Assembly (NCBI RefSeq): GCF_035593345.1
Contig: NZ_CP141606.1
Location: 4,464,001 to 4,528,000 of the forward strand
Source of the DNA: Lelliottia sp. JS-SCA-14
GTDB lineage: Bacteria; Pseudomonadota; Gammaproteobacteria; Enterobacterales; Enterobacteriaceae
Length of the DNA: 64,000 nt
Direction of reading: 5' to 3'
Made by a program: the position numbers and the translations under genes. Shown here piece by piece: positions 1 through 7,463 of the stretch (within the stretch, counting starts at the first letter, position 1; each line of letters starts with the position of its first letter). Under the pieces are notes generated by a model. That model saw only the letters and a program-made list of their open reading frames with translations. It did not search any database and had not been told where the DNA came from.

Positions 1-225
1 GCCCTGTTTTTCCGTAAGTTCATTGATAACTTTTTCTTCACGGTCACGGAAACCTTCTTCGCCTTCTACATCGAAGACCCAGCCCACATCAGCTCCGGTT
101 CGTTTCTCAATCTCTTGATCAGAATCGTAAAATTCCATATTGAGTTGTTGAGCCAACTGGCGCCCAATAGTGCTTTTGCCGGCACCCATAGGCCCAACCA
201 GAAAGATATTGCGTTTCTCTGCCAT
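1..225 (-). CDS. aroK: Shikimate kinase I, N-terminal part (cut by window edge)
   Basis: Phosphorylates shikimate with ATP to shikimate 3-phosphate in the chorismate (aromatic amino acid) pathway; cytosolic. The visible 75 residues begin [20 protein letters not shown], with the Walker A P-loop GPMGAGKS near residues 11-18, then the DSDQEIEKR segment whose Asp binds shikimate. The start is the ATG at 225, which matches the E. coli start. The gene runs off the left edge, so the C-terminal two thirds are not seen. It lies downstream of the hof operon on the same strand, as in E. coli. The call is secure; AroL is less likely because the N-terminus and the hof-mrcA neighbourhood are those of aroK. 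Confidence 0.95.
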   Translation of the reverse strand, partial: MAEKRNIFLVGPMGAGKSTIGRQLAQQLNMEFYDSDQEIEKRTGADVGWVFDVEGEEGFRDREEKVINELTEKQG

Positions 226-522
226 TTTTTCGGTACTACTAAGACTATTCGTTAATGGTAATCCCCGCTGCGCAGACACTCAGCGTAGCAGGACATGAAC
301 TGAAACCTCATATGCGATAGTGCGAGAGTCAGACTAAAAATTATCTCAGTAGTCCTGCTTGTTTGGCAACTGATTAAATCACCACGCCAGATGCTTAAAG
401 CAACAAGAGGTAAGATTAGGAGAAGCTGAAACTCAAATCGGTACTCCTTGTATGCTAATTCATGCCTCACGTCAAACATCTGCAACAAACTGGATGCAAA
501 ATCCTCGCGGGGATCGTTTCCA
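226..522. promoter_or_regulatory. hofQ-aroK intergenic region
   Basis: There are 297 bases between the hofQ stop and the aroK start, both on the minus strand. No convincing ORF is present; short frames here have no recognisable protein. By analogy with E. coli, aroK promoters lie here, but I cannot pick a single convincing -35/-10 pair by eye. Confidence 0.4.
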
Positions 523-1764
523 TTATTGAATGCTAATCAGACGCGGCGTGATGAATACCACCAGCTCGCGCCGCTCATTATCCTTGCCATCGTGGCGAAA
601 GAGTTGCCCCACCCAGGGAATTCGCCCAAGTCCCGGAATCGCGTCACTGCCCGTTTTATTCTTTTGCGAGAAAATTCCGCCCAGCGCCAGCGTTTCACCG
701 CTTTTGACTTCCACCTGCGTTTCAATTTCTTGTTTATCTATCGCCAGCGTTTCGCCATCTGCCTGCTGTAAAACCTGGCCCGGCATGTTTTCGCTGATGT
801 GCAGTTTGAGTCGCACCCGGCCATTTGGCAGAACCACGGGCGTCACTTCCATTCCCAGAACCGCCTCTTTGAACTCCACGGAGGTCGCCCCGCTTTCGCC
901 GCTGGACACCTGATACGGAATTTCACTGCCCTGCTTGATGCTGGCGGGCTGCATATGCGACGCCAACAGCCGCGGGCTGGCGATGATCTCAAGCTGCTGC
1001 TTTTGCTCAAGCGCCGAGAGCTCCAGATCTAACAGTCGCCCGTTGATCCGCCCGATGTTGAACCCGACGTGGCTGGTGGCATCCGCAACGGAAACATCCG
1101 CCCCCAGCGTGGTGATCTGCCCGGGCGAGCCCGCGCTGCTCGCCTCGGCCAGATTCCATTTCACCCCCAGCTCTCGCAGACTTTTTTCATTAATCGTCAC
1201 GATATGCGCCGCCAGCTCCACCTGCGCCACAGGGAGATCCATCTGCTCGGCCCAGTGCTGCAGACTGTCCAGCACGCCGGGGATATCACACACCAGCAGG
1301 CGGTTAGTGCGTTTATCGACGGAGAGACTCCCCTTAGGACTGAGCTGTTTTTCTGCGGCTTTTTGTAGCTCGGTCGCATCGGCATAGGCGAAAGAGAGCG
1401 CACGTGAGGCCAGCGGCACATTCAGTTTCTGCCGGGTTTGCTCTTCTTCTTTTTGCGACTGCTGCTCCCGCGCCCACGTGGCCGTATTGATATAGAAAAT
1501 GCCACCCTCTTCCCGCAGCACCAGCCCGGCGCTGTTGGTAACGATTTGCAGCGCCTGCCGCCATGGAACACGCGTCAGATGCAGAGACAGCGAGCCGGTG
1601 ACATCGGGTGAGACAATCAGATTTCGATTCTCAAGCTCCACCAGGGACTGCAAAATTTGAACAACGGGTACGTCATCCACCGCCAGGGTGACGGGTTTTG
1701 GCGCGACGGCCCATGTCGGCATGCTGAGTATCATCAACAGGACGATTCGACTGACTATTTTCAT
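523..1764 (-). CDS. hofQ: HofQ, DNA-uptake secretin
   Basis: Outer-membrane secretin of the PilQ/ComE type, proposed in enterobacteria to let cells take up DNA as a nutrient. The 413 residues (E. coli about 412) start MKIVSRIVLLMILSMPTWA, a signal peptide, then an N-terminal secretin/STN-type domain and a C-terminal secretin domain with the VEVKSGETLALGGIF signature and a PGLGRIPWVGQLF segment near the end. An open frame extends further upstream, but the ATG at 1764 is preferred because the signal peptide begins there. It is the last gene of hofMNOPQ, and its start lies inside the 3' part of hofP. Confidence 0.93.
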   Translation of the reverse strand: MKIVSRIVLLMILSMPTWAVAPKPVTLAVDDVPVVQILQSLVELENRNLIVSPDVTGSLSLHLTRVPWRQALQIVTNSAGLVLREEGGIFYINTATWAREQQSQKEEEQTRQKLNVPLASRALSFAYADATELQKAAEKQLSPKGSLSVDKRTNRLLVCDIPGVLDSLQHWAEQMDLPVAQVELAAHIVTINEKSLRELGVKWNLAEASSAGSPGQITTLGADVSVADATSHVGFNIGRINGRLLDLELSALEQKQQLEIIASPRLLASHMQPASIKQGSEIPYQVSSGESGATSVEFKEAVLGMEVTPVVLPNGRVRLKLHISENMPGQVLQQADGETLAIDKQEIETQVEVKSGETLALGGIFSQKNKTGSDAIPGLGRIPWVGQLFRHDGKDNERRELVVFITPRLISIQ

Positions 1765-2077
1765 GCTTCGTTCCCTCTCGTGGCCATCGCCACTCTTTCG
1801 GCTCGCATCCTTCGCCGAGCCCGATAACCATTTCCGTTTCATTAACAGCCAGCACCTGCCAGCCCGCTGGCAGCCGCTCTTCCAGCCGGACACGATGCCA
1901 GCGCTGCTGTTCATCTTTGACCATGCCTACGGCGCTGCCGCCCTTGAGCATTCCCTGATACCGCCACTGGCCGAGCGCGCCTGTTGCGCAGCGGTCGTCC
2001 GGAGGGCGAAAGGGATCGCGCATTCCTGTGATGAGGAGCAGTGAACACACCAGCAATACGCGCAGTTCAGTTCGCAT
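1673..2077 (-). CDS. hofP: HofP, small DNA-utilization/pilus-assembly protein
   Basis: A 134-residue protein, matching the length I recall for E. coli HofP, with an N-terminal hydrophobic stretch (LRVLLVCSLLLITG) that is a signal peptide or membrane anchor, followed by a DPFRPP motif. PilP-like proteins carry a similar DPF region and bridge the inner-membrane complex to the secretin; that role here is inference. The ATG at 2077 gives the expected N-terminus MRTELRVLL. It overlaps the end of hofO by 11 bases and, unusually, runs 92 bases into hofQ in another frame. Confidence 0.85.
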   Translation of the reverse strand: MRTELRVLLVCSLLLITGMRDPFRPPDDRCATGALGQWRYQGMLKGGSAVGMVKDEQQRWHRVRLEERLPAGWQVLAVNETEMVIGLGEGCEPKEWRWPREGTKHENSQSNRPVDDTQHADMGRRAKTRHPGGG

Positions 2078-2528
2078 TTTGGCTCTCCACCTGCACAATC
2101 AGCTGGAGCCGCGCCCCCTCTGGCATCACGGAAAAACCGCTGATGCCCATTCCGCAGCGCGTAAGCCGCGCGAACAGCGGCGGGATCTGCATCCAGTCGG
2201 CATTCAGGGTTAACTCTCCGCCCTTCTCGCCGGGCAGCCAGTGAACCAGCCGCACGCCACCGGTCTGAAAATCCAGCGGCGAAAATGGCAACGTGACAGG
2301 CACAACAGATTCCGCCGGAACCAGATGGGGGTGCGCTTCGCTCACCCAGAGCGCGGCACGGGCCGACGCCGATTGGCTGCGCGAAGATTCAAGCAGTAAC
2401 CGCTGTTGGATTACCGGGTGCGCCAGCGTCAGATATGCTCCCAGCAGCACTACGCATGAACCCAGACCCCAGCAAAGAACCCGAGTGCGTAAGCGAAACG
2501 CATGCCAGCGTTCAGAGAAGATACGCAC
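2067..2528 (-). CDS. hofO: HofO, PilO-like inner-membrane protein
   Basis: A 153-residue protein (E. coli about 146) with one N-terminal membrane segment near residues 17-37 (VLCWGLGSCVVLLGAYLTL) and a periplasmic remainder, the PilO layout. It probably forms part of an inner-membrane alignment complex with HofM and HofN. The start is a GTG at 2528, three bases after the hofN stop, and the 3' end overlaps hofP by 11 bases, so the operon looks translationally coupled. Sequence conservation in this family is low; position and topology carry the assignment. Confidence 0.85.
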   Translation of the reverse strand: MRIFSERWHAFRLRTRVLCWGLGSCVVLLGAYLTLAHPVIQQRLLLESSRSQSASARAALWVSEAHPHLVPAESVVPVTLPFSPLDFQTGGVRLVHWLPGEKGGELTLNADWMQIPPLFARLTRCGMGISGFSVMPEGARLQLIVQVESQNAN

Positions 2529-2531
2529 GCT

Positions 2532-3035
2532 TCACCCCTGACTCGTGAGGGTAAAACTGAACGTCCAGCGCCCCTGAGCGTCCTGCTGCATTTCCCCCGC
2601 AGGCCCAATCATAAAACCGGGCAGCAGTTTGAGTGATTCCGCCAGCGCCGAGAGCGCCGACGGTGTCGCAGCAAACCCCGTTACTGTCAGGCGCGGCGGC
2701 TGGTAGCGAAGCTGCGTCAGCCACGCCTGCTCCGGCATGGCCGACGCGAGCGAAACCAGCGCCGGTTGCCAGTCGCGCAGTACCCTCTGCGGGTTTTGCA
2801 AAGGCACAGCCTGCCGCGCTTGCCACCGGGCGCGGTGGGCGTTCAGCTGCTGTTGTATCGCGGTGTCACTGGCCAGAAGCGTCTCAAGCGCACGCGCCTT
2901 TAGCCCATAGCCGGAACGCAGGATGTACGTTGCCATTAGAGCGATCAGCACCGAGCCGACAAAGAGCAACATCCAGAGTCGCCAGCAGGATTGCTGTCGC
3001 AGGTGTCGCCACGGCAGAAAGTTAGTCATGTTCAC
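2532..3035 (-). CDS. hofN: HofN, PilN-like inner-membrane protein
   Basis: A 167-residue protein (E. coli about 179). The N-terminus has the PilN-type cytoplasmic motif NFLPWR at residues 5-10, which in type IV pilus systems contacts the PilM/HofM protein, followed by a membrane segment near residues 20-40. A GTG start at 3035 overlaps the hofM TGA (GTGA), and the N-terminus aligns with E. coli HofN. Second gene of hofMNOPQ. Confidence 0.87.
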   Translation of the reverse strand: MNMTNFLPWRHLRQQSCWRLWMLLFVGSVLIALMATYILRSGYGLKARALETLLASDTAIQQQLNAHRARWQARQAVPLQNPQRVLRDWQPALVSLASAMPEQAWLTQLRYQPPRLTVTGFAATPSALSALAESLKLLPGFMIGPAGEMQQDAQGRWTFSFTLTSQG

Positions 3036-3814
3036 TCGAACAGTTCCCCCATCGCGAGGGCCAAAGCGACCGTGAAATCCGCGCTGTACTGGGGAAGCGG
3101 CGGCTGACAGCGCGCAAGCAAGCTAAAAGGATCGTGCTCCCCGACCGCAAAGAGCGCGATGTCATCCGGGCTCAGCGCTAACAGAGCTGCCAGCTCAGCC
3201 ACATTCTTCGCTTCATCGGCGCGTTTTCGCCCCCACTGGTGGCGCATCGCCCATAGCCAGTGCTGCCCGTCGCGCCAGGCCATGCAGTGAGCGGGAGGGT
3301 CAAGAAGCGGCAGGAAGTTCGCCAGCGCCGCGGCATCCGGCGTAATGGCCGCCACGTGCAGGCGCAGCGTTTCCGCGAGCGTTAACAGCGCCGCCACCTC
3401 TTTGTTTTGCGCCGCCGTCACGTGAAACGAGCGGCTAAAGGTGTCCTGCACGTAATCAAAGCAGAGCGCATCCGGAGCCATTTCGAGCTCGCGGGACATC
3501 GCCGACGCAATCCACGACGCCTGCTCGCTGTCGCGCAACGTCAGCGCCGGAGCGGGCAGCGTCTTTTGCAACGTGCGAGCAGCCGGAAACGCCATAAAGA
3601 TGCGGTGGTAATGGGGCAGCGTCTGGCTCCACTCGCTGAGCGCGGCAACCAGTTGTTGTGGATGGATTATTTGCCCGTCGCGGATGATTCCCGCTGCCAG
3701 CGGGATCTGCCACCAGCGGCGCAGATACCACCCGGTGCGCTCCTGGGTTATTGAGACGGCCAGAACACTATCTTGTTGAATGTGAACGCCTGTTCGCCAT
3801 GTTTTAAAAGCCAT
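3032..3814 (-). CDS. hofM: HofM, PilM-like ATPase-fold protein
   Basis: A 260-residue cytoplasmic protein (E. coli 259) related to PilM, an actin/FtsA-fold partner of PilN. Conserved features include the start MAFKTW, the segment FMAFPAARTLQKTLPAP and VTAAQNKEVAALLTLAE near the middle, and a C-terminal FTVALALAMGELFE. First gene of hofMNOPQ, divergent from mrcA, as in E. coli. In enterobacteria this operon is linked to catabolism of external DNA rather than a known pilus; that is family knowledge, not visible here. Confidence 0.92.
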   Translation of the reverse strand: MAFKTWRTGVHIQQDSVLAVSITQERTGWYLRRWWQIPLAAGIIRDGQIIHPQQLVAALSEWSQTLPHYHRIFMAFPAARTLQKTLPAPALTLRDSEQASWIASAMSRELEMAPDALCFDYVQDTFSRSFHVTAAQNKEVAALLTLAETLRLHVAAITPDAAALANFLPLLDPPAHCMAWRDGQHWLWAMRHQWGRKRADEAKNVAELAALLALSPDDIALFAVGEHDPFSLLARCQPPLPQYSADFTVALALAMGELFE

Positions 3815-3933
3815 GCTTTACGATCTCCTTATCGCCCGTCAGGTGACGGCTCTATCAATGCTTCAGGCTTGCCTTTATACTACCGCGCGATTGTTTAGAA
3901 ACTGCCCAAGTGAAACTAAATGGGAAATCTCCA
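3815..3933. promoter_or_regulatory. Divergent hofM-mrcA promoter region
   Basis: The 119 bases between the divergent genes hofM and mrcA must carry start signals for both. I see no operator that I can name. Confidence 0.4.
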
Positions 3934-6486
3934 GTGAAGTTCGTAAAGTATTTATTGATCCTTGCAGTCTGTTGCATTCTGCTGGGAGCAGGCTCGATTT
4001 ATGGTTTGTACAAATACATTGAGCCGCAACTACCCGATGTCGCCACACTGCGTGATGTGCGACTCCAGATCCCAATGCAGGTCTATAGCGCCGATGGCGA
4101 GTTGATCGCCCAGTACGGCGAAAAACGACGTATCCCGCTGACCCTTAACCAGATTCCGCCGGTGATGGTGAAAGCCTTTATCGCCACGGAAGACAGCCGT
4201 TTCTATGAGCACCACGGGGTCGATCCTGTGGGGATTTTCCGTGCCGCCAGCGTCGCGCTGTTCTCAGGTCACGCTTCTCAGGGTGCGAGTACCATCACTC
4301 AGCAGCTGGCGCGTAACTTCTTCCTGAGCCCGGAAAAAACCCTGACCCGTAAGATCAAAGAGGTGTTCCTTGCCATTCGCATCGAACAGCTCCTGAGCAA
4401 AGACGAGATCCTCGAGCTTTACCTCAACAAGATCTATCTGGGCTATCGCGCGTACGGCGTGGGCGCCGCGGCGCAGGTCTACTTCGGTAAACCTGTTGAA
4501 CAGCTGAGCTTAAGCGAGATGGCGACTATCGCCGGTCTGCCGAAAGCCCCGTCAACGTTCAACCCGCTCTACTCTCTCGACCGGGCGACTGCGCGTCGTA
4601 ACGTGGTGCTGTCGCGCATGCTGAGCGAAGGCTATATCACTCAGACCCAGTTCGATCAGGCGCGTAACGAAGCGATCGACGCTAACTATCACGCGCCGGA
4701 AATCGCCTTCTCGGCCCCGTATCTGACGGAAATGGTCCGCCAGGAGATGGTGAGCCGCTACGGCGAGAACGCGTATGAAGATGGATATCGCATCACCACC
4801 ACCATCACCCGCAAAGTGCAGCAGGCGGCACAGCAGGCGGTGCGTAACAACGTGATGGATTACGACATGCGCCACGGCTACCGCGGCCCGTCGAACGTGC
4901 TGTGGAAAGTGGGCGAAAGCGCATGGGATAGCAAAAAAATCATCGACTCCCTGAAAACGCTGCCGACCTACGGGCCGCTGTTGCCTGCGGTGGTGACCAG
5001 CGCTGATCCGCAGGAAGCGACGGCGATGATGGGCGACGGCACCTCCGTGTCGCTGCGGATGGACGGCATGCGCTGGGCGCGACCGTATCGCTCCGATACG
5101 GCGCAAGGCCCGACGCCGCGTAAAGTCACCGACGTCGTCCAGGCTGGACAACAAATCTGGGTCCGTCAGGTGAACGACGCCTGGTGGCTGGCGCAGGTTC
5201 CGGATGTGAACTCCGCGCTGGTCTCCATCAATCCGCAGAACGGGGCCGTGATGGCGCTGGTCGGTGGTTTTGATTTCAACCAGAGCAAATTCAACCGCGC
5301 CACTCAGGCGCTGCGTCAGGTCGGGTCGAACATCAAACCGTTCCTGTACACCGCGGCGATGGATAAAGGGCTGACGCTGGCGAGCATCCTCAACGATGTG
5401 CCGATTTCACGCTGGGATGCGGGTGCCGGTTCTGACTGGCAGCCGAAAAACTCCCCGCCGGAGTATTCCGGTCCAATCCGTTTACGTCAGGGTCTGGGAC
5501 AGTCGAAAAACGTGGTGATGGTCCGCGCGATGCGCGCGATGGGCGTCGATTACGCGGCAGAGTACCTGCAGCGCTTCGGCTTCCCGGCGCAGAACATTGT
5601 GCATACGGAATCCCTGGCCCTCGGCTCGGCATCCTTCACACCGCTGCAGGTAGCGCGTGGTTATTCCGTGATGGCCAACGGCGGTTTCCTGGTCGATCCG
5701 TACTTCATCAGCAAGATTGAAAACGATCAGGGCGGCGTGCTGTTTGAGGCGAAACCGAAAATCGCCTGTCCGGAATGCGATATTCCAGTGATTTACGGCG
5801 ATACGCCAAAATCAAACGTGCTGGAAAACAAAGACATGGAAGATGTGGCTCAGTCCCAGGAGCAGCAGAACACCGCCGTTCCGCAGCCGCAGCTGGAGCA
5901 GGCCAACCAGGCGCTGGTCGCTCAAAGCGGTGCGCAGGAATATGCGCCGCACGTGATCAACACCCCGCTGTCGTTCCTGATTAAGAGCGCCCTGAACACC
6001 AACATCTTTGGTGAGCCGGGCTGGCAGGGTACGGGCTGGCGTGCGGGCCGCGATCTGCAGCGCCACGATATCGGCGGCAAAACCGGGACTACCAACAGCT
6101 CGAAAGACGCCTGGTTCTCCGGCTACGGCCCTGGCGTGGTGACGTCTGTGTGGATTGGCTTCGACGATCACCGTCGTGATTTAGGCCGTACGACGGCATC
6201 CGGGGCGATTAAAGATCAGATTTCCGGCTACGAAGGCGGCGCGAAGAGTGCTCAGCCAGCCTGGGACGCTTACATGAAAGCGGTTCTCGAGGGCGTACCG
6301 GAGCAGCCGCTCACCCCGCCGCCAGGCGTGGTAACGGTGAATATCGATCGCAGCACCGGTCAGTTAGCCAACGGTGGCAACAGCCGCGCGGAATTCTTCA
6401 TTGAGGGCACGCAGCCTACGACGCAGGCGGTGCATGAGGTGGGAACCGAGTTGATTGATAACGGCGAGACGCACGAGTTGTTCTGA
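3934..6486 (+). CDS. mrcA: Penicillin-binding protein 1A (bifunctional peptidoglycan synthase)
   Basis: Polymerises lipid II into glycan strands and cross-links the stem peptides; inner-membrane anchored with a periplasmic body. It has 850 residues, exactly the E. coli length when the GTG at 3934 is used; an in-frame GTG at 3910 would add eight residues without family support. Membrane anchor about residues 5-27. Glycosyltransferase domain with catalytic Glu86 in the TEDSRFYEHHG motif. Transpeptidase domain with nucleophile Ser465 in SNIK and the K716-T-G box. OB-like region between the two. No truncation. Divergent from the hof operon, followed by a REP hairpin with a T-run that may terminate it. 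Confidence 0.98.
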   Translation: MKFVKYLLILAVCCILLGAGSIYGLYKYIEPQLPDVATLRDVRLQIPMQVYSADGELIAQYGEKRRIPLTLNQIPPVMVKAFIATEDSRFYEHHGVDPVGIFRAASVALFSGHASQGASTITQQLARNFFLSPEKTLTRKIKEVFLAIRIEQLLSKDEILELYLNKIYLGYRAYGVGAAAQVYFGKPVEQLSLSEMATIAGLPKAPSTFNPLYSLDRATARRNVVLSRMLSEGYITQTQFDQARNEAIDANYHAPEIAFSAPYLTEMVRQEMVSRYGENAYEDGYRITTTITRKVQQAAQQAVRNNVMDYDMRHGYRGPSNVLWKVGESAWDSKKIIDSLKTLPTYGPLLPAVVTSADPQEATAMMGDGTSVSLRMDGMRWARPYRSDTAQGPTPRKVTDVVQAGQQIWVRQVNDAWWLAQVPDVNSALVSINPQNGAVMALVGGFDFNQSKFNRATQALRQVGSNIKPFLYTAAMDKGLTLASILNDVPISRWDAGAGSDWQPKNSPPEYSGPIRLRQGLGQSKNVVMVRAMRAMGVDYAAEYLQRFGFPAQNIVHTESLALGSASFTPLQVARGYSVMANGGFLVDPYFISKIENDQGGVLFEAKPKIACPECDIPVIYGDTPKSNVLENKDMEDVAQSQEQQNTAVPQPQLEQANQALVAQSGAQEYAPHVINTPLSFLIKSALNTNIFGEPGWQGTGWRAGRDLQRHDIGGKTGTTNSSKDAWFSGYGPGVVTSVWIGFDDHRRDLGRTTASGAIKDQISGYEGGAKSAQPAWDAYMKAVLEGVPEQPLTPPPGVVTVNIDRSTGQLANGGNSRAEFFIEGTQPTTQAVHEVGTELIDNGETHELF

Positions 6487-6496
6487 CGGTCCTGAC

Positions 6497-6576
6497 GCCC
6501 GGCGGCGCGTTGCTTGCCGGGCCTACAAAACCTGATCGTAGGCCGGGTAAGGCGAAGCCGCCACCCGGCTTTTTTT
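6497..6576. repeat. Paired REP palindromes, second with T-run (possible mrcA terminator)
   Basis: Two REP-type imperfect palindromes lie tail to tail between mrcA and nudE: about 6497-6526 (GCCCGGCGGC ... GCCGGGCCTAC) and 6538-6569 (GTAGGCCGGGTAAGGCG ... CCACCCGGC). The second is followed by seven T on the plus strand, so it probably also ends mrcA transcription. Confidence 0.8.
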
Positions 6577-6581
6577 ATGGG

Positions 6582-7142
6582 CTACAAACGCCCCAGCCCT
6601 TTCAACCACTCCCGCACCAGGAACAGCGCACTCACGTTACGCGCTTCGTTAAAATCGGGCTCTTCCAGCAGATCCATCAGATGCGCCAGCGGCCAGCGCA
6701 CCTGCGGCAGCGGCTCAGGCTCATCCCCTTCCAGCTTTTCCGGGTAGAGATCTTCTGCCAGCACGATATTCATTTTGCTGGAGAAATAGGACGGGGCCAT
6801 GCTCAGTTTTTTCAGGAAAGTCAGGTCATGAGCGCCGAAGCCAACCTCTTCTTTCAGCTCGCGATTCGCGGCTTCGAAAACAGATTCACCCGGATCGATA
6901 AGCCCCTTAGAGAAACCCAATTCATAAGATTCGGTACCCACCGCATATTCACGGATCAGGATCAGGTGATCGTCCACAATGGGGATGATCATCACCGCTT
7001 CGCGCGTGGACGGGCGCATACGTTCATAGACGCGACGCACGCCGTTGCTGAACTCCAGATCGACACTTTCCACGGTAAACAGACGTGATTTGGCGACGGT
7101 TTCAACATTCAGAATGGTGGGCTTTTGTAAGGGTTTGCTCAT
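6582..7142 (-). CDS. nudE: NudE, ADP-ribose/nucleoside diphosphate hydrolase (Nudix)
   Basis: Hydrolyses ADP-ribose, Ap3A and NADH-type dinucleotides. It has 186 residues, identical in length to E. coli NudE, starting MSKPLQKPTILNVETVA. The Nudix box is complete: GLIDPGESVFEAANREL then KEEVGFG, with the metal-binding REL-KEE glutamates. An upstream in-frame extension exists, but the ATG at 7142 matches the family N-terminus. Convergent with mrcA and divergent from igaA. Confidence 0.96.
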   Translation of the reverse strand: MSKPLQKPTILNVETVAKSRLFTVESVDLEFSNGVRRVYERMRPSTREAVMIIPIVDDHLILIREYAVGTESYELGFSKGLIDPGESVFEAANRELKEEVGFGAHDLTFLKKLSMAPSYFSSKMNIVLAEDLYPEKLEGDEPEPLPQVRWPLAHLMDLLEEPDFNEARNVSALFLVREWLKGLGRL

Positions 7143-7463
7143 CTTGACGGGTCTTTGCTGTGTGAACTGAGTGCATTGTGCGATATGCCGCACGGTTTCG
7201 GCAATGTCAATCGCTGTTTATTTACATTTTTGCAACGTATCGTGAGTTAATCCTCATTTCCAGTCAAAAGTCAAGAGCTTGAAATAACTCCAGGAATTTG
7301 CTGATATCCCGCCTTCGTTGCCTTTGCTATTATCTCCGGTCACTGGGATGCGCTTCAAAACGCTCAAGTTCGACTCCATACTTGCCGATAGCCAACCACA
7401 GAGACTCATTCACGGTAAAAGGTGCAACTGACAACACCTGAAGATAAGTAAGATGGGGAAAGC
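7143..7463. promoter_or_regulatory. Divergent nudE-igaA region
   Basis: The 321 bases between the divergent genes nudE and igaA hold no supported ORF. They should contain both promoters; I see no named operator. AT-richness rises towards 7210-7340. Confidence 0.4.

Noticed and set aside
252-488. 78-codon frame between hofQ and aroK
   Set aside because: No homology I recognise, no good ribosome site, and the region is expected to hold aroK promoters.
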